A stretch of DNA of 64,000 bases from Norana najaformis (Eukaryota; Annelida; Clitellata; Crassiclitellata; Hormogastridae), in contig OZ029929.1 of assembly GCA_964023275.1 (NCBI GenBank), positions 7,200,437-7,264,436 of the forward strand, written 5' to 3'. The notes beneath the pieces were generated by a model. That model had not been told where the DNA came from. It made no database searches and saw only the letters and a list, made by a program, of their open reading frames with translations. Below, one piece after another: positions 1-10,390 of the stretch (positions are counted from its first letter, which is position 1; each line of letters begins with the position of its first letter). The position numbers and the translations under genes are program-made.

Positions 1-95
1 TACGCACGCACACATACAGACACGCACACACAAGATGCAGTTTATAAACTTTATAAGTACGCACGCATGTCAATGTTTCTGTGTTTCAATGTGCC

Positions 96-96
<1 letters not shown>

Positions 97-153
<57 letters not shown>
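97..153. repeat. (CTGT)n microsatellite
   Basis: About 14 uninterrupted units, with GT-rich and degenerate CTGT sequence on to about 290. Confidence 0.95.
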
Positions 154-417
154 CAACTGTCTATCCGCCCAATGTATGTGTCTTTGTAACTGGGTTTGTT
201 TATATGAGATGAACTGTGTGTGTGTGTGTGTTTCTGTGTATCTGTCCATCTGTGTGTGTAACTGTGTGTTGGTGAGCGTGTGTCTGCCTGCTTTTGTTGG
301 CTCTGGGTTAAACGTTTCGACAAAGTGCCGATGCTTTCTCTACAATTGCTGCGATCATTTGGCCCAATTAAATCTTGGGTCACGCACGACAAGTCCACCT
401 CCATCAGTGCAAACTAT

Positions 418-735
418 ATTCATTTATATATTTATATATGTATTTACATAAATTTATATATATATATATATGCACGAGTTATATCCTCCAGTAACTTCTA
501 TATCAGACGCATAAATAACTAGTAACTCATAGTATAATAATAATAATAATATATAAGCCTATGAAGTAACTTACACCTGTTCATATATATATTCACTTTA
601 TAGCAATATTTATAGCTTATATATAAATTATAATGTAATATATAGCCTAGGTAATATGGGTTCATCACATATAGTTAAGTCAACTTAGGGCAACCCGATA
701 CATGAGCAGTCCTCCAATTCGGATTCTATCTTAGT
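418..735. other. AT-rich sequence, no gene
   Basis: TATA- and AATA-rich, with short (AT)n and (AAT)n runs. No element or open frame of note. Confidence 0.7.
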
Positions 736-788
736 CTGCCTGTCTGTATGACCGTATGCCTACTTGTCTGTATAGCTACCTATTTCTA

Positions 789-790
<2 letters not shown>

Positions 791-851
<61 letters not shown>

Positions 852-1088
852 GATTGACAATTTCACTGGGGAGAGTGGAAGGACGGTCGGACAGATACAC
901 GGACGAACAGACAGACGGACGAACAGACAGACGGACGAACAGACAGACGGACAGACAGACGGAAGGACGGACGGATAGGCGAACAGACGGACGGATATGA
1001 CGGATGAATGGATGGATAGGTGGATGGATCGATGGTTGGACGGATGGATGGGTAGGTAGATGGGTGGGCGGACGGGCAGATGGATGGA
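791..1088. repeat. Compound (CTGT)n then (ACAG/GACG/GATG)n array, partly inverted
   Basis: About 15 CTGT units (791-853), a 40-base unique spacer, then GGACAGAC- and GGACGAAC-type units (893-985) that are partly complementary to the first block. GGATGGAT/GGTAGGTA units follow to about 1088. Confidence 0.85.
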
Positions 1089-1443
1089 TAAAAATACGTT
1101 GTTTGCCTGTATACGCAAGGCATCTAGAGTGATGTCATTTGAAACCGTATCAATTCATATTCTTCGCGTCCGCCTATATCTCAGATACCATCTGTCTCGT
1201 CTCCTCAAATACCGAGGAGTTTATGATATTATCAGAGCGCAAGTCACGCCATACTCCAGCTTGGCGCCGAGCAAAGTCACAAAAACACCGAATTAGAAAA
1301 CAAAAAGCTACGTCCTATCGTGAAAGTAATGCCTGATGAGAGCAGACAAATTGTGGCTGTAATTCTCACAGACATAAGCCATACTGTGTCGAACCACATT
1401 CGCTGTCGCCGATATAAGGCCTACTGCCGTTGACCAGAAAACG
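1089..1443. other. Unassigned sequence
   Basis: No recognisable gene, repeat or transposon end. Confidence 0.5.
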
Positions 1444-1455
1444 TCAAATACGGTA

Positions 1456-1568
1456 GTAGTAGTTCCGCAATTTAACGACAGCTTATGGCATCAAAGGCCG
1501 TTGCCGTCGCCCTCCTCCTTTATCCAGGCTTGGGACTGGCACTACCCCAACAAGGCAGTGGCGGAGTT
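1456..1568 (+). mobile_element. Short SINE-like element F, copy 1, with 12-bp target duplication
   Basis: The element begins GTAGTAGTTCCGC, contains TTTAACGACAGCTTATGGC, ATCAAAGGCCGTTGCCGTCG, CCCTCCTCCTTTATCCAGGC and TTGGGACTGGCAC, and ends GGCAGTGGCGGAGT. It is flanked on both sides by the identical TCAAATACGGTA (1444-1455 and 1569-1580). There is no tRNA-like head, no A-rich or tandem tail and no terminal inverted repeats. The target duplications show that it moved. Central domains of this kind recur in invertebrate SINE superfamilies, but I cannot name this one. Confidence 0.75.
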
Positions 1569-1599
1569 TCAAATACGGTATTATTATGATCTGGTAATT

Positions 1600-1936
1600 A
1601 AGGGGATGCGGAGCTCCATCTAAGGGAGCTCTGCACCCCCCTTTCTTCTATCCCTGGCCGCAGACCACTGCGTTCGTCGGTTCAGGGCGATCTCGCTGTC
1701 CCTCTAGCTCGAGCTGCCACCGCTCAGCGCCGTAGCTGTACTGATGCTGGCCCTGCCTCCTGGAATGACTTACCTGCTGACCTTCGACGGCAGCTTCTCT
1801 CCCTCTCCCTCCCTCTTCCGTAAGCGCTTGAAGACCGTATTATTCCCCAGTTCGGGGAGGATGGGCCGGGAGCGCCTCTGATGAGGCTACCTTGAAGCGG
1901 TTGCTTTACAAGTTCCTGATTACAATTACAATTAAC
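1600..1936 (+). mobile_element. LINE C-terminus and 3' end, ATTACA-tailed family (B)
   Basis: The forward frame at 1741 reads DAGPASWNDLPADLRRQLLS, then after one frameshift FRKRLKTVLFPSSG. This is the LINE C-terminal signature. The 3' block is GGGAGCGCCTCTGATGAGGC, TACCTTGAAGCGG, then GATTACAATTACAATTA. The start is uncertain. Confidence 0.75.
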
Positions 1937-2544
1937 CACAACGACTGCGCTCCATTACCAGACAATTGACAATGGGGCCACACTAGTGTGCAATTTTCCA
2001 AACATTACTTTTAAGATTGCTTATTTAAAATAATATATGTATATATATACAGTATATAAAATAGAGACACACATCTTAGTTATATATGTGTGTAAGTGTT
2101 TTTAACAGAAGGCCTATTTTCTATACACATATATGTTATTTTGCCAGAGGCTTCAAGTTAATGCTGTACGACTGTTCAGTAATCGTTTTAAAATTCCGCC
2201 AAAACTTTCGCGGCCGCTGAGCGCACTTTTCAAACTAATGTCTGCTAGTAGTAGTTACTAATGTACACAGAGCGTTCATCGCCTGCCAGTGCAACTACTT
2301 TCCGTGTGTGGTATGCCACAGGAATCAGCCACACTGAACGTCGCTCGGGCCACGGTTAGGATACTTTATTGCTAGACAAATACGTCTAGTTGCGTTCTGG
2401 CCACACTAGTTTCTGCTTTTGCTAGAGATGATTTGAAAAGAAGGCAGGTGTACTTGGCAGTATAAACACGGTTTCAAGAAAGGAGGCGTGTAGCCCAGAC
2501 GTAATCTGTCTACGACCCAGGCACGTTCTTTGTAGCTTTCATTT
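1937..2544. other. Unassigned sequence
   Basis: Contains a short TA run near 2035. No gene or element recognised. Confidence 0.5.
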
Positions 2545-2600
2545 CTGTCTGCTGATGAATAGCAATATGTGTTCTTGTAAAGGCGCTATACAAATGTTCA
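2545..2600 (+). mobile_element. LINE 3' terminus leading into (ATCC)n
   Basis: TGATGAATAGCAATATGTG, then CTTGTAAAGGCGCTATACAA and ATGTTCACATAATACG, followed by CATA and ATCC repeats. Only the terminal motif is recognisable. Confidence 0.5.
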
Positions 2601-2639
2601 CATAATACGTACATGCACACAAATACATACACATATGCA

Positions 2640-2955
2640 CGTATCCTTGCATGCATGCATGCATGCATCTATCTACCCATCCATCGATCCATTCAACCAT
2701 CCACCCACCCACCATCCATCCATCCACCTTTACATCAATCCTCAACCCATCAATCCATCAATCCATCCATCCATCCGTCCATTCATCCATCCATCCTTCC
2801 TTCCTTCCTTCTTTCCTTCTATCCTCCAACCATTCATTCATCTATCCATCTCTTCTTCCTTCATTCCATCCATTCATCCATCTATCCATCCAACCATCCT
2901 TCCATCCATCCATCCATCCATCCATCCAACCATCCAATCATCCATCCATTTTTGT
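2640..2955. repeat. (ATCC)n microsatellite with ATGC, CTTC and CACC variants
   Basis: Starts with (ATGC)n at 2648, then imperfect ATCC units with CCTT and CAAC changes. It follows the LINE terminus at 2545-2600. Long open frames here are only repeat translations. Confidence 0.9.
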
Positions 2956-3535
2956 ATACATACATACACAGTGTTTAGATCACTTAGAAAGCCGTGCTTT
3001 TATGCAGCGCTATTAAGACGTCGTAAGGGATCTGCATTAGTTTGACGAAAAAACATACATAACATACATTTGCAACCTTTATTTCGTCTGGCCTAACGCC
3101 CATCGCCATTAGTGTCTGCAATCCCTAGACATTATTCCACACAGGGTGTTATATTCTAGCCTTGGGCCCTTCAAGGTATACGCATGGATTGCATATAATC
3201 GCCTTCTACTTCCGTTTCTACTTGAGGCTCAGTTCAGCCTCTGCAGCCCGACGCCCTTTGAACCCGGACCCAGCGCAGCGAATTTGACTCAGTCATCTCA
3301 GAACAAGTTGGTCTTGACCAGTCAGAGTGGACGACACACACAGTGTCTGACTTTCAATGCTCGGGGTTCGATTCTAAGCGATGCCTTGCTTCTGCAATTT
3401 TAATAAGAAGTTTCTCTAGCGCTGCGTAAAGATAAATTGATCAGAGGTGATACGAACGCCAGCCTAAATTATGTTGAAGCTCGTTAGCAACAAAAGTTCA
3501 GCAATAAGCATACAGATAACTATAAAAACCACAAT
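2956..3535. other. Unassigned sequence with a tRNA B-box-like motif
   Basis: No gene seen. GGGGTTCGATTCTAAG (about 3364) resembles a pol III B box, with TCAGAGTGGACG about 40 bases before it as a weak A box. A decayed SINE head is possible. Confidence 0.35.
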
Positions 3536-3537
3536 TG

Positions 3538-3666
3538 GGGGTGCACACACATACACACACATACATACACATATACACACATACACACACACGCACGCAC
3601 GCACACACACGCGCGCACAAGCACACATGCACACCCATACGCATACCTACACACATACAAATACAC
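3538..3666. repeat. (CACACATA)n-type array
   Basis: CA-rich with ACAT and ACGC variants. It ends at a SINE 1 tail. Confidence 0.9.
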
Positions 3667-3835
3667 ATTTATTTATTTCTATATTTATAAGGCGCCACTA
3701 TCTAACGGCCGAGCATCAATCGAACAATTGTGAGAGGACTTGCTCAAGGTCCCTACACAGTAACCGTCTCGGAGGAGGCTCGAACCCGTACTCTCCGCGT
3801 TACAAGCCGAGCGCTCTATCCAATATGCTCCCTAC
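3667..3835 (-). mobile_element. tRNA-derived SINE 1
   Basis: Read on the minus strand: a tRNA-like head (A-box area GGATAGAGCGCTCGG, CTTGTAACGCGGAGAGTACG, B box GGTTCGAGCC), then GGTTACTGTGTAGGGACC, GAGCAAGTCC and the end GGCGCC...TAAATAAAT. Four further copies are in the window. Confidence 0.8.
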
Positions 3836-4023
3836 CTCACACATACACATACACCCACAGAGCCCAACCATAACCAACGGGTGCCCATCCAGAACTGAGA
3901 ATTGACACCATATTCACGGTTCTATGACCTCTTAACATTGAAGACGAGGAGTGGCGACGATGCATTCGCTCGTTTCGAGTGATGTAACCAGTCGGAAAGA
4001 CTGCTTCAACTTTCTTACGCGCC

Positions 4024-4262
4024 GTAATTGTAATTGTAATCAGAAACTTGTAAAGCCGCGCTTCAAGGTAGCCTCTTCAGAGGCGCTCCCGTCCCGTCGT
4101 CCCAGAACTGGGGAATAATACGGTCTTCCAGTGCTTACGGAAGAAGGAAGCAGAGAGGGAGAGAAGCTCCCATCGAAGGTCGGCAGGTAATGTAGCCTGA
4201 CTTCTGGTGTCCTTGGCCCCGTGATTACCAAACGGATTACCATCGTAATTTCATCTGAGAAA
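4024..4262 (-). mobile_element. LINE C-terminus and 3' end, family B
   Basis: The minus strand reads LPADLRWELLSLS, then KTVLFPSSG, GAGCGCCTCTGAAGAGGC and an ATTACAATTAC tail. It is very close to the 1600 copy. Confidence 0.75.
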
Positions 4263-4267
4263 GACAC

Positions 4268-4350
4268 CTTTCTCCAGCTGATGCCTTGGGCATTGTTAGA
4301 ACAACGCTATGGAAGTCAATAAAGTGATACTCTAGTCTAATCTAATGACT
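4268..4350 (+). mobile_element. LINE 3' terminus, family C (same family as the 23935-26275 relic)
   Basis: GATGCCTTGGGCATTGTTAG, AACAACGCTATGGAAGTC and a CTAGTCTAATCTAATGAC tail, matching the reverse complement of 23940-24000. Confidence 0.55.
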
Positions 4351-4439
4351 TACACAGAGCCGTTGTCATCATACATCAGCCGAAACCCGAGGCGAGTCCG
4401 TTTTAAAGGCTGGCGGTTTCGAAACGGGAATCGTAATCG

Positions 4440-4731
4440 TAAATTGGAGAATTGCTAGAGCTAAGCACAGTCTTTCCACTCAAGACTGGAAACATTTTTT
4501 TCCAAAAATCTTATCCTGATTCTTCCTCTTCCCCTTATCTCTCTCCTCGCTTCAATTTCAAACACCATCCACCGTAGCCGTCCGACTGTCTGACTTCTGG
4601 ATCCTGACCTGGAACCGAACCCTTTTGCTTTCGATTTTGTTTTGACTGAGCGCCTGTGAATAAGCTGGTTCCCGCGACTTAGCTTTGGTTGGGCGCTGTA
4701 GAAATCTCGAGATTACGATTACGATTACGAC
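4440..4731 (+). mobile_element. LINE 3' end, ATTACG-tailed family (A)
   Basis: The diagnostic 3' block is CCGAACCCTTTTGCTTTCGA, TTTTGTTTTGACTGAGCGCC, TGAATAAGCTGGTTCCCGCG and GGGCGCTGTAGAAATCTCGA, then (ATTACG)n. AGCGCC (4649-4654) pairs with GGCGCT (4692-4697), and inner AAGCT (4662) with AGCTT (4681), giving a terminal hairpin. Only remnants of the coding C-terminus remain upstream. Confidence 0.75.
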
Positions 4732-4734
4732 GGT

Positions 4735-5090
4735 ACCAGCTTATTTACGGTACACTCATAGAAAGCGCTCTTAGACTCATGGACACACAAAGTGCTTTAA
4801 AACTAAATATCATACACTTATTTCTAGTAGGCAGGAGTTCTCAGAAGCGTGATCTCAAGGTGTGAAGGACCACTCGGCTTAAGCGCAGATATGGCTACAG
4901 CAATCCCACAGCACGCCACCTTCTTAACGTCAGCAATTTTCAGACAACTTTGGCGAAGTGCACCGTAGCCGCATATCACTCGCCAGACACTTGGACCATC
5001 TCATCATCCAGTGCCTTACAACGGCTCCAACTATAAATAAGTGCCACATAGATATTCGGTTGCATAGCATATACATTAACACATCTTCAT
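4735..5090. other. Unassigned sequence
   Basis: No gene or element recognised between the LINE A end and the TA/GA repeats. Confidence 0.5.
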
Positions 5091-5098
5091 CTTTTACA

Positions 5099-5560
5099 TA
5101 TATATATATATATATATATATATAGTATATGCAAAAGAAGGAGCAGGAGAAGAAGAAGGCGATGAAGAAGAAGAATACGAGAGGAAGGAGGTAGAGAAGA
5201 GGGCGAAGAAGAAGAACACAAGGAAGAACAGGAGGAGGAGCAGAAGGAGGAGAAGAAGGAGGAGGAGAAGGAGGAGGACGAAGAGGATGAACAAGAACAA
5301 GAACAAGAACAAGAGGAAGAACTAGAAGCAGCAGAACAAGAAGAAGAAAAAAGAAGATAGAGAAGAAAATAAGAAAAAAAAGAAATAAAGAAAAGAAGAA
5401 AAAGAACAAGAGGAAGAAGAATAAGAACAAGAAGAATAAGAGGAAGAACAAGAGGAAGAAGAGGAAGCAGAAGAACAAGAAGAACAAGAAGCAGAAGAAC
5501 AAGAACAAGAAGAACAAGAACAAGAAGAACAAGAACAAGAAGAACAAGAACAAGAGCAGT
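5099..5560. repeat. (TA)n and long GA-rich polypurine tract
   Basis: A 27-base TA run, then about 420 bases of GAA/GAG/ACAAGA on the plus strand. Minus-strand leucine/phenylalanine- or serine-rich frames are artefacts of this. Confidence 0.95.
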
Positions 5561-5565
5561 CTATT

Positions 5566-5742
5566 GAGCTAACACCGAGAGGCAGACATGGGTATGAAAT
5601 GTTGGCGACTGCATTTTTCTTTGCCTCGGCATATGAGGGCCAGTGGCCAGTCATCTCATTCACCACCTGATCTTCCACTGACAGTGTACGGTCAGTGTAC
5701 TCATTTTACAGATCATTTCACTAGAGGGTGCTATTCTAACAG
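5566..5742 (-). mobile_element. tRNA-derived SINE 2, head missing
   Basis: ACACCGAGAGGCAGACATGG, GGGTATGAAATGTTGGCGA, CCTCGGCATATGAGGGCC and GTCAGTGTACTCATTTTAC match the reverse complement of 27830-28020. The tRNA-like part is absent. Confidence 0.65.
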
Positions 5743-5794
5743 AAAACTTGAAATATCTTTCTGTGGTGGCGGAGAAATGTGCATAAACCTATAT

Positions 5795-6108
5795 GTTATA
5801 TATATGTATATGTTATATATATGTATATGTTATATATATGTATATGTTATATATATGTATATGTTATATATATGTATATGTTATATATATGTATATGTTA
5901 TATATATGTATATGTTATATATATGTATATGTTATATATATGCATATGTATATGTTATATATGTATATGTGTGTTATATGTATGTGTATATGTATATATT
6001 ATATGTATGTGTATATGTTATATATATGTATATGTATATGTTATATGTATATGTTATATGTATATATTATATGTGTATGTATATGTTATACGTATATGTT
6101 ATGTTGTT
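5795..6108. repeat. 17-bp AT-rich minisatellite
   Basis: TTATATATATGTATATG repeats about nine times (5797-5945), then decays into TATG/TGTA variants. All three forward frames stay open because the unit lacks stops in them. Confidence 0.95.
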
Positions 6109-6114
6109 TATGAA

Positions 6115-6775
6115 CGAAGGACGCTCAGCATAAGATTGTCTTATTATATTTATTATATTTATGAGAAATGTCGGGATTTCAACAGCATTGACCGATGTCC
6201 TGTTTACGTCTGGCACAAGTATACTATCAACCCATATAATATATTTACATATATATTAATTAATATGCATACAACATATGTAAGCACGCAATTATTTCAG
6301 ATTGATGACATATACATTAATTACATATAACGAGACAATATCTAGGCCTGTACGATTAGAATTGTCTCACTCACTCACGGTGAGGTTCCCGTTTACAGTT
6401 TATCTTAGCAGCGTTGTCAAATCTTACCGCGTTCGGTGCTATTTGAATCCACTACCATGGGTAACAGCACTGGGCGCCATGATTAGGGCACAAACAATGG
6501 GCGTTGTGTTACGCAGGGCACGAATGGGGTTTGAAAATTGAACCCTCGAATTCAGTAAATCTACCTACGGCTTTGATATTTTCACGATTCCTGCGTACAC
6601 CCGAAGCGCCATCTTAGCTGCTATGTAAGTTCGGAACACGAGTGTAAAAGGTCCAACGGAAGAGAGGACTATGAGCAGCTTTTAAAGTGCAGTCCTTCAT
6701 GATTGGCACAGTCTGAATTTACTTAACTCCGATTGCTAAATGCACTTAACTAACAGAGATGCATCCGCACAATCA
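6115..6775. other. Unassigned sequence
   Basis: No gene or element recognised. Confidence 0.5.
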
Positions 6776-6779
6776 GTCA

Positions 6780-7015
6780 CTCAGTGGGTGGGTGGGTGGG
6801 TGAGTGAGTGAGTGAGAGTGAGTGACTGAGTGATTGAATGGGTGAATGAATGAGTGGCTTGGGTGAGTGAGTGGATGAGTGGGTGGGTGTGTGGGTGAGT
6901 GTGTGAGTGAATGAGAGTGAGTGGCTGGGTGAGTGAGAGAGTGAGTGAGTGAATGAGTGAGTGGTCATTCAGTCAATCAGACAGACAGACACACACAGAC
7001 AGACAGACTCACTCT
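6780..7015. repeat. (GTGA/GTGG)n array then (CAGA)n
   Basis: Irregular GAGTGAGT, GGGTGGGT and GAATGAGT units to 6964, then CAGACAGACAC units. Confidence 0.9.
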
Positions 7016-7313
7016 TTGACTGACAGGCGCAGACAATGGACTGCCTGTCAGCCATACCTGTAGCATATAGAGGAGAGATGTCCTGTAGACAGATATAAGC
7101 GCTGACCTGTTACATAGGATCCCGTTGTGCAGATCAACACTAGGGCAAACACTAGCCAGGTGTGTTCCTGTCCTCCCCTCCACTCGACGAACCCTACAGC
7201 AAAAAGATCAATTAGTCAGTCGGTCAGTTGGACAGTGGTTCGTCCAAATGCATCTTCCTACAGAACATGACTATAATTCTTAAGGGATATGTTACCTGTG
7301 AGCCTAGTCTACT

Positions 7314-7390
7314 AATCAAACAGCAAGCTTAATCAAACAGCAAGCTTAATCAACAGCAAGCTTAATCAAACAGCAAGCTTAATCAAACAA
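7314..7390. repeat. 17-bp tandem repeat, about 4.5 units
   Basis: AATCAAACAGCAAGCTT in direct succession; one unit lacks a base. Confidence 0.95.
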
Positions 7391-7419
7391 TCCCATCCAA
7401 CACAACCAAACACTGTACG

Positions 7420-7815
7420 TTGTCACCATTCCGACCATATTCTTCCCTATCTTGCCTTACCCTATTCTATCCTACCCAATCCAATCTAACCCTAAACTAC
7501 CCTATCCAGCACAAACTTAATCTACTCAGCCCTGCTTTGCTCCTCCATGCATTGCTTAAACTATCATATACCCTTCCCTGTCCTACCCTGCCATGCCCTG
7601 CCATGTCCTACCCTATTGTACCTTACCCTAATCGACATAACCCTGAACTACCCAACTCAAACTTAATCTACTCGGCCATACTTTGCTCTTCCCTGACTTA
7701 CTTAAAATATCCTATACCTTGCCCTGCCCTGTCTTACCCTACCCTACCATACGCTGCCCTGCCCTACCTTACCATACCCTACCCTACTCTGCCCTACCCT
7801 AACATACCCTAACCT
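7420..7815. repeat. CCCTA-type pentanucleotide repeat with a ~155-bp higher-order duplication
   Basis: Irregular TACCC/TGCCC units. ACTTAATCTACTC(A/G)GCC, TTTGCTC and CTTACTTAAA/ATTGCTTAAA recur about 155 bases apart, so a longer block was duplicated. It is too irregular to be a telomeric array. Confidence 0.8.
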
Positions 7816-8470
7816 ACCCTTCCCTCTAAACAACTAATCTGTCAATGTCTCTACTAAACTGTATTGTGTTCTGGTCCATTCTTTGTTCTATTTGTTCTGA
7901 TCTGTCTTGTCTGCGAACCGTTCTCTTCCACCTGCGTCTGGACTGTTTCGTTCACTCTCACTCCCATTCCATTCCCACTCCACCATTTTCCCCTTCCACT
8001 CTCGATCACATTCCACAGACCCGGAATAAATTCAGTCTACTCCCATTCCCAGTGGATTACAATCGTCGAATCGGCCTTGTATTCGATAAGTGGTCGTAAA
8101 CTTATCGCGAAGTCTACAGCCGGCTGCGGCGCGAGTCATCCGGACCTTAGCACAGCAGCAGATAAACAAAGATCCGGGTTGCATAAGCTCTTATCAATCG
8201 TACAGCCCCTATTATCGCTCACAGTTACGATGGTATTGTATCTCCCCGGGCGATCGGAGCTAAATGGGCCCAACGAAGCTTTCCCGTCTAAAAATAGAGT
8301 CTGAGAATCCATCTTCTAGAAATGCACAGCGAGGCATGGACAGCTACTAAACTTAGCATCGCCATTCGCTAATTCATGGCATTCATTCGTTATAGGACAT
8401 CGTCCTATATTTGTTAGTTAAAATCGTTCAGTCGTTAACTAATATCATTAATTCAGGACCGTGCATAGTT
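7816..8470. other. Unassigned sequence
   Basis: No recognisable gene or element; short CATTCATTCG motifs appear towards the end. Confidence 0.5.
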
Positions 8471-8722
8471 TTCATTCACTGGTTAGTTAACAACATTCAT
8501 TGGTTAGTTAACAACATTCATTGGTTAGTGGACATCATTCATTGGTTAGTTAACAACATTCATTGGTTAGTGGACATCATTCATTGGTTAGTTTATGTCA
8601 TTACTGGTTGGTGGACATCATTCATTGGTTAGTTGACAACATTCATTGGTTAGTTAAACGTCATCATTGGTTAGTTAACAACATTCATGGGTTAGTCAAT
8701 GTCATTCATTGGTTAGTTAGCA
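8471..8722 (+). repeat. 21-bp minisatellite (CATTCATTGGTTAGTTAACAA)
   Basis: About 12 units, with TGGACAT and TATGTC variants in the second half. The same unit occurs reverse-complemented at 19826-20068. Confidence 0.95.
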
Positions 8723-8960
8723 ACAATCATTTTCTTAGCCTCGGTTTGTGAGGATGAGTGGTCAGTCCTTTCCTTCGCCGCCTGGGTTTCCCACCGACAG
8801 TGTACGGTAGGTGTATTCATTTTATAGCTGAGTTCGCCATAGGCGCAATTTGGGCATAAATCTCGAAACTTCTTAAAACTCAACAATTTTTCCACTGGCG
8901 GGAATTTGAACCTCCGACTTCAGGACGGACAGTCCAGTATGCAAACCACTAGACTCTTCT
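8722..8960 (-). mobile_element. tRNA-derived SINE 2
   Basis: The minus strand carries the decayed head (GGTTCAAATTCCCGCCAGTG as B box, 8890-8910 area) and body CACCGACAGTGTACGG-type sequence also seen at 5566. It abuts the 21-bp minisatellite 8471-8722. Confidence 0.7.
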
Positions 8961-9485
8961 TACACACCACTTATGATGAAACAGAATAACTTGGAGTGGC
9001 CAGGAACAAAGTGATCAGAAAAGAATACATCTTTACCTTACTAAATCTTCTAAACCAGTCCCATTTCTAACCCGCTCAGCTCACGTGGCACACCTACTGT
9101 AGCCTCATTAAAGTGTCTAGACGCGGACTACAGCGCCTCGAGCGACGGCTGGAGCAAGCATTCCCGCGACCGAGTGATGTGGCGCCCCTTGCGACGGCCG
9201 AGGTCGACAACCGCTTCACATCCTGGCTGTCGCTTGCGAAATCGGTCGGCGATTGTCCAAACAAGCTTTTTTATATGTTGACATGGTTATTTATCATACC
9301 ACTTGTTCACATAGCATATACAGAGTAATATATATATTTATTATTTATGCACATACGTGTGGTATTTATAAATACGCTTACACGAGCTTTTAAAGATTTT
9401 GACCTTGCTAGCTTAAGTCATTACATAAATAAGTCTGTGTGTATATGAATGTCATATAAATTGCCTATAGATATACATCCATAGA
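8961..9485. other. Unassigned sequence
   Basis: No gene recognised. A GC-richer patch (9115-9260) has an open frame without any family signature. Confidence 0.45.
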
Positions 9486-9489
9486 TATT

Positions 9490-9715
9490 TAAGCATGCGA
9501 ATATATAACTACACATTCATGTATACGTAATATATAACTATATGTATATAATCTTTTAAGTATACGTAATATATAACTATATGTATATAATCTTTTAAGT
9601 TTTCGTAATATATATCTATATGTATATAATCTTCTATATGTAGATGTACGTACACATATTATATATAATACATTATATATATATATATGTGTCAATCTAT
9701 AAATCATGAATAATG
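9490..9715. repeat. ~56-bp AT-rich tandem repeat, three units
   Basis: CGTAATATATAACTATATG, TATATAATCTTTTAAGT recurs three times, then (AT)n. Confidence 0.85.
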
Positions 9716-10029
9716 TATATATATATGATGCTGTTTGTGTAACTTGGGTAGAGCATGGAGGGGGCGTTTAAGGGATAATTTGACAGGTGCCCGTTGACAA
9801 GGCGGGCTAGGCATCGAGAAACTTGATAGGTTGAATTAGATGGGATAATTGTGCTGGCGAGGAGGCCTCAATGAAAAATGGGTTGGGAAAGGCAAGACGT
9901 AGAACTGGGTGTCCCACTCATCCGACGGACCCCGGGGTCTCAGCTGAATCAAAAGAACATTTGTCTTACTCTCGCAAGAAATGGCAACCAGCACAACGCC
10001 AGATGACGAGTCGTTGCCCCTTTCTATCG

Positions 10030-10138
10030 CATGAACTCCTTGAATCGAACCCTTCTTGCCTATCGACTTTGTTTTGACTGAGTGCCTCTTAGCTTTACTT
10101 GGGCGCTGTAGAAATATCGTGTTTACGGTTACGGTTAC
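10030..10138 (+). mobile_element. LINE 3' end, family A, internally deleted
   Basis: GAATCGAACCCTTCTTGCC, TTTGTTTTGACTGAGTGCC and GGGCGCTGTAGAAATATCG with a TTACGG tail. The middle of the hairpin (about 25 bases) is missing compared with 4440-4731. Confidence 0.65.
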
Positions 10139-10390
10139 TTGCCCTTGTGCATTAGGACTAAGGATACTGTTGGCACATAATAGAGCTTTTATTACCTTAC
10201 TTTACTCAACAGTACACACTGGCCACACATATGCAGTCTGTTAAAGATGTCTGGCTTGCCGACGTTCCTTTTATTTCAGCTTCTGTCTGTCCTTAACTGC
10301 TCTGGGATGCATTAAGGAGTTTGTGTTCCAGCTTTGAACCACACAATTTAACGATTGGTGCGTCACAGCTGGGCATTCTTGTCTTCGAAA

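Noticed and set aside
4930-5553. Phe/Leu-rich 207-codon minus-strand frame resembling a multi-pass membrane protein
   Set aside because: Composition artefact of a GAA/GAG tract.
7420-7815. Telomere-like CCCTAA repeat
   Set aside because: Units are irregular TACCC, TGCCC and TATCC without the TTAGGG/CCCTAA hexamer period; a pentanucleotide satellite.
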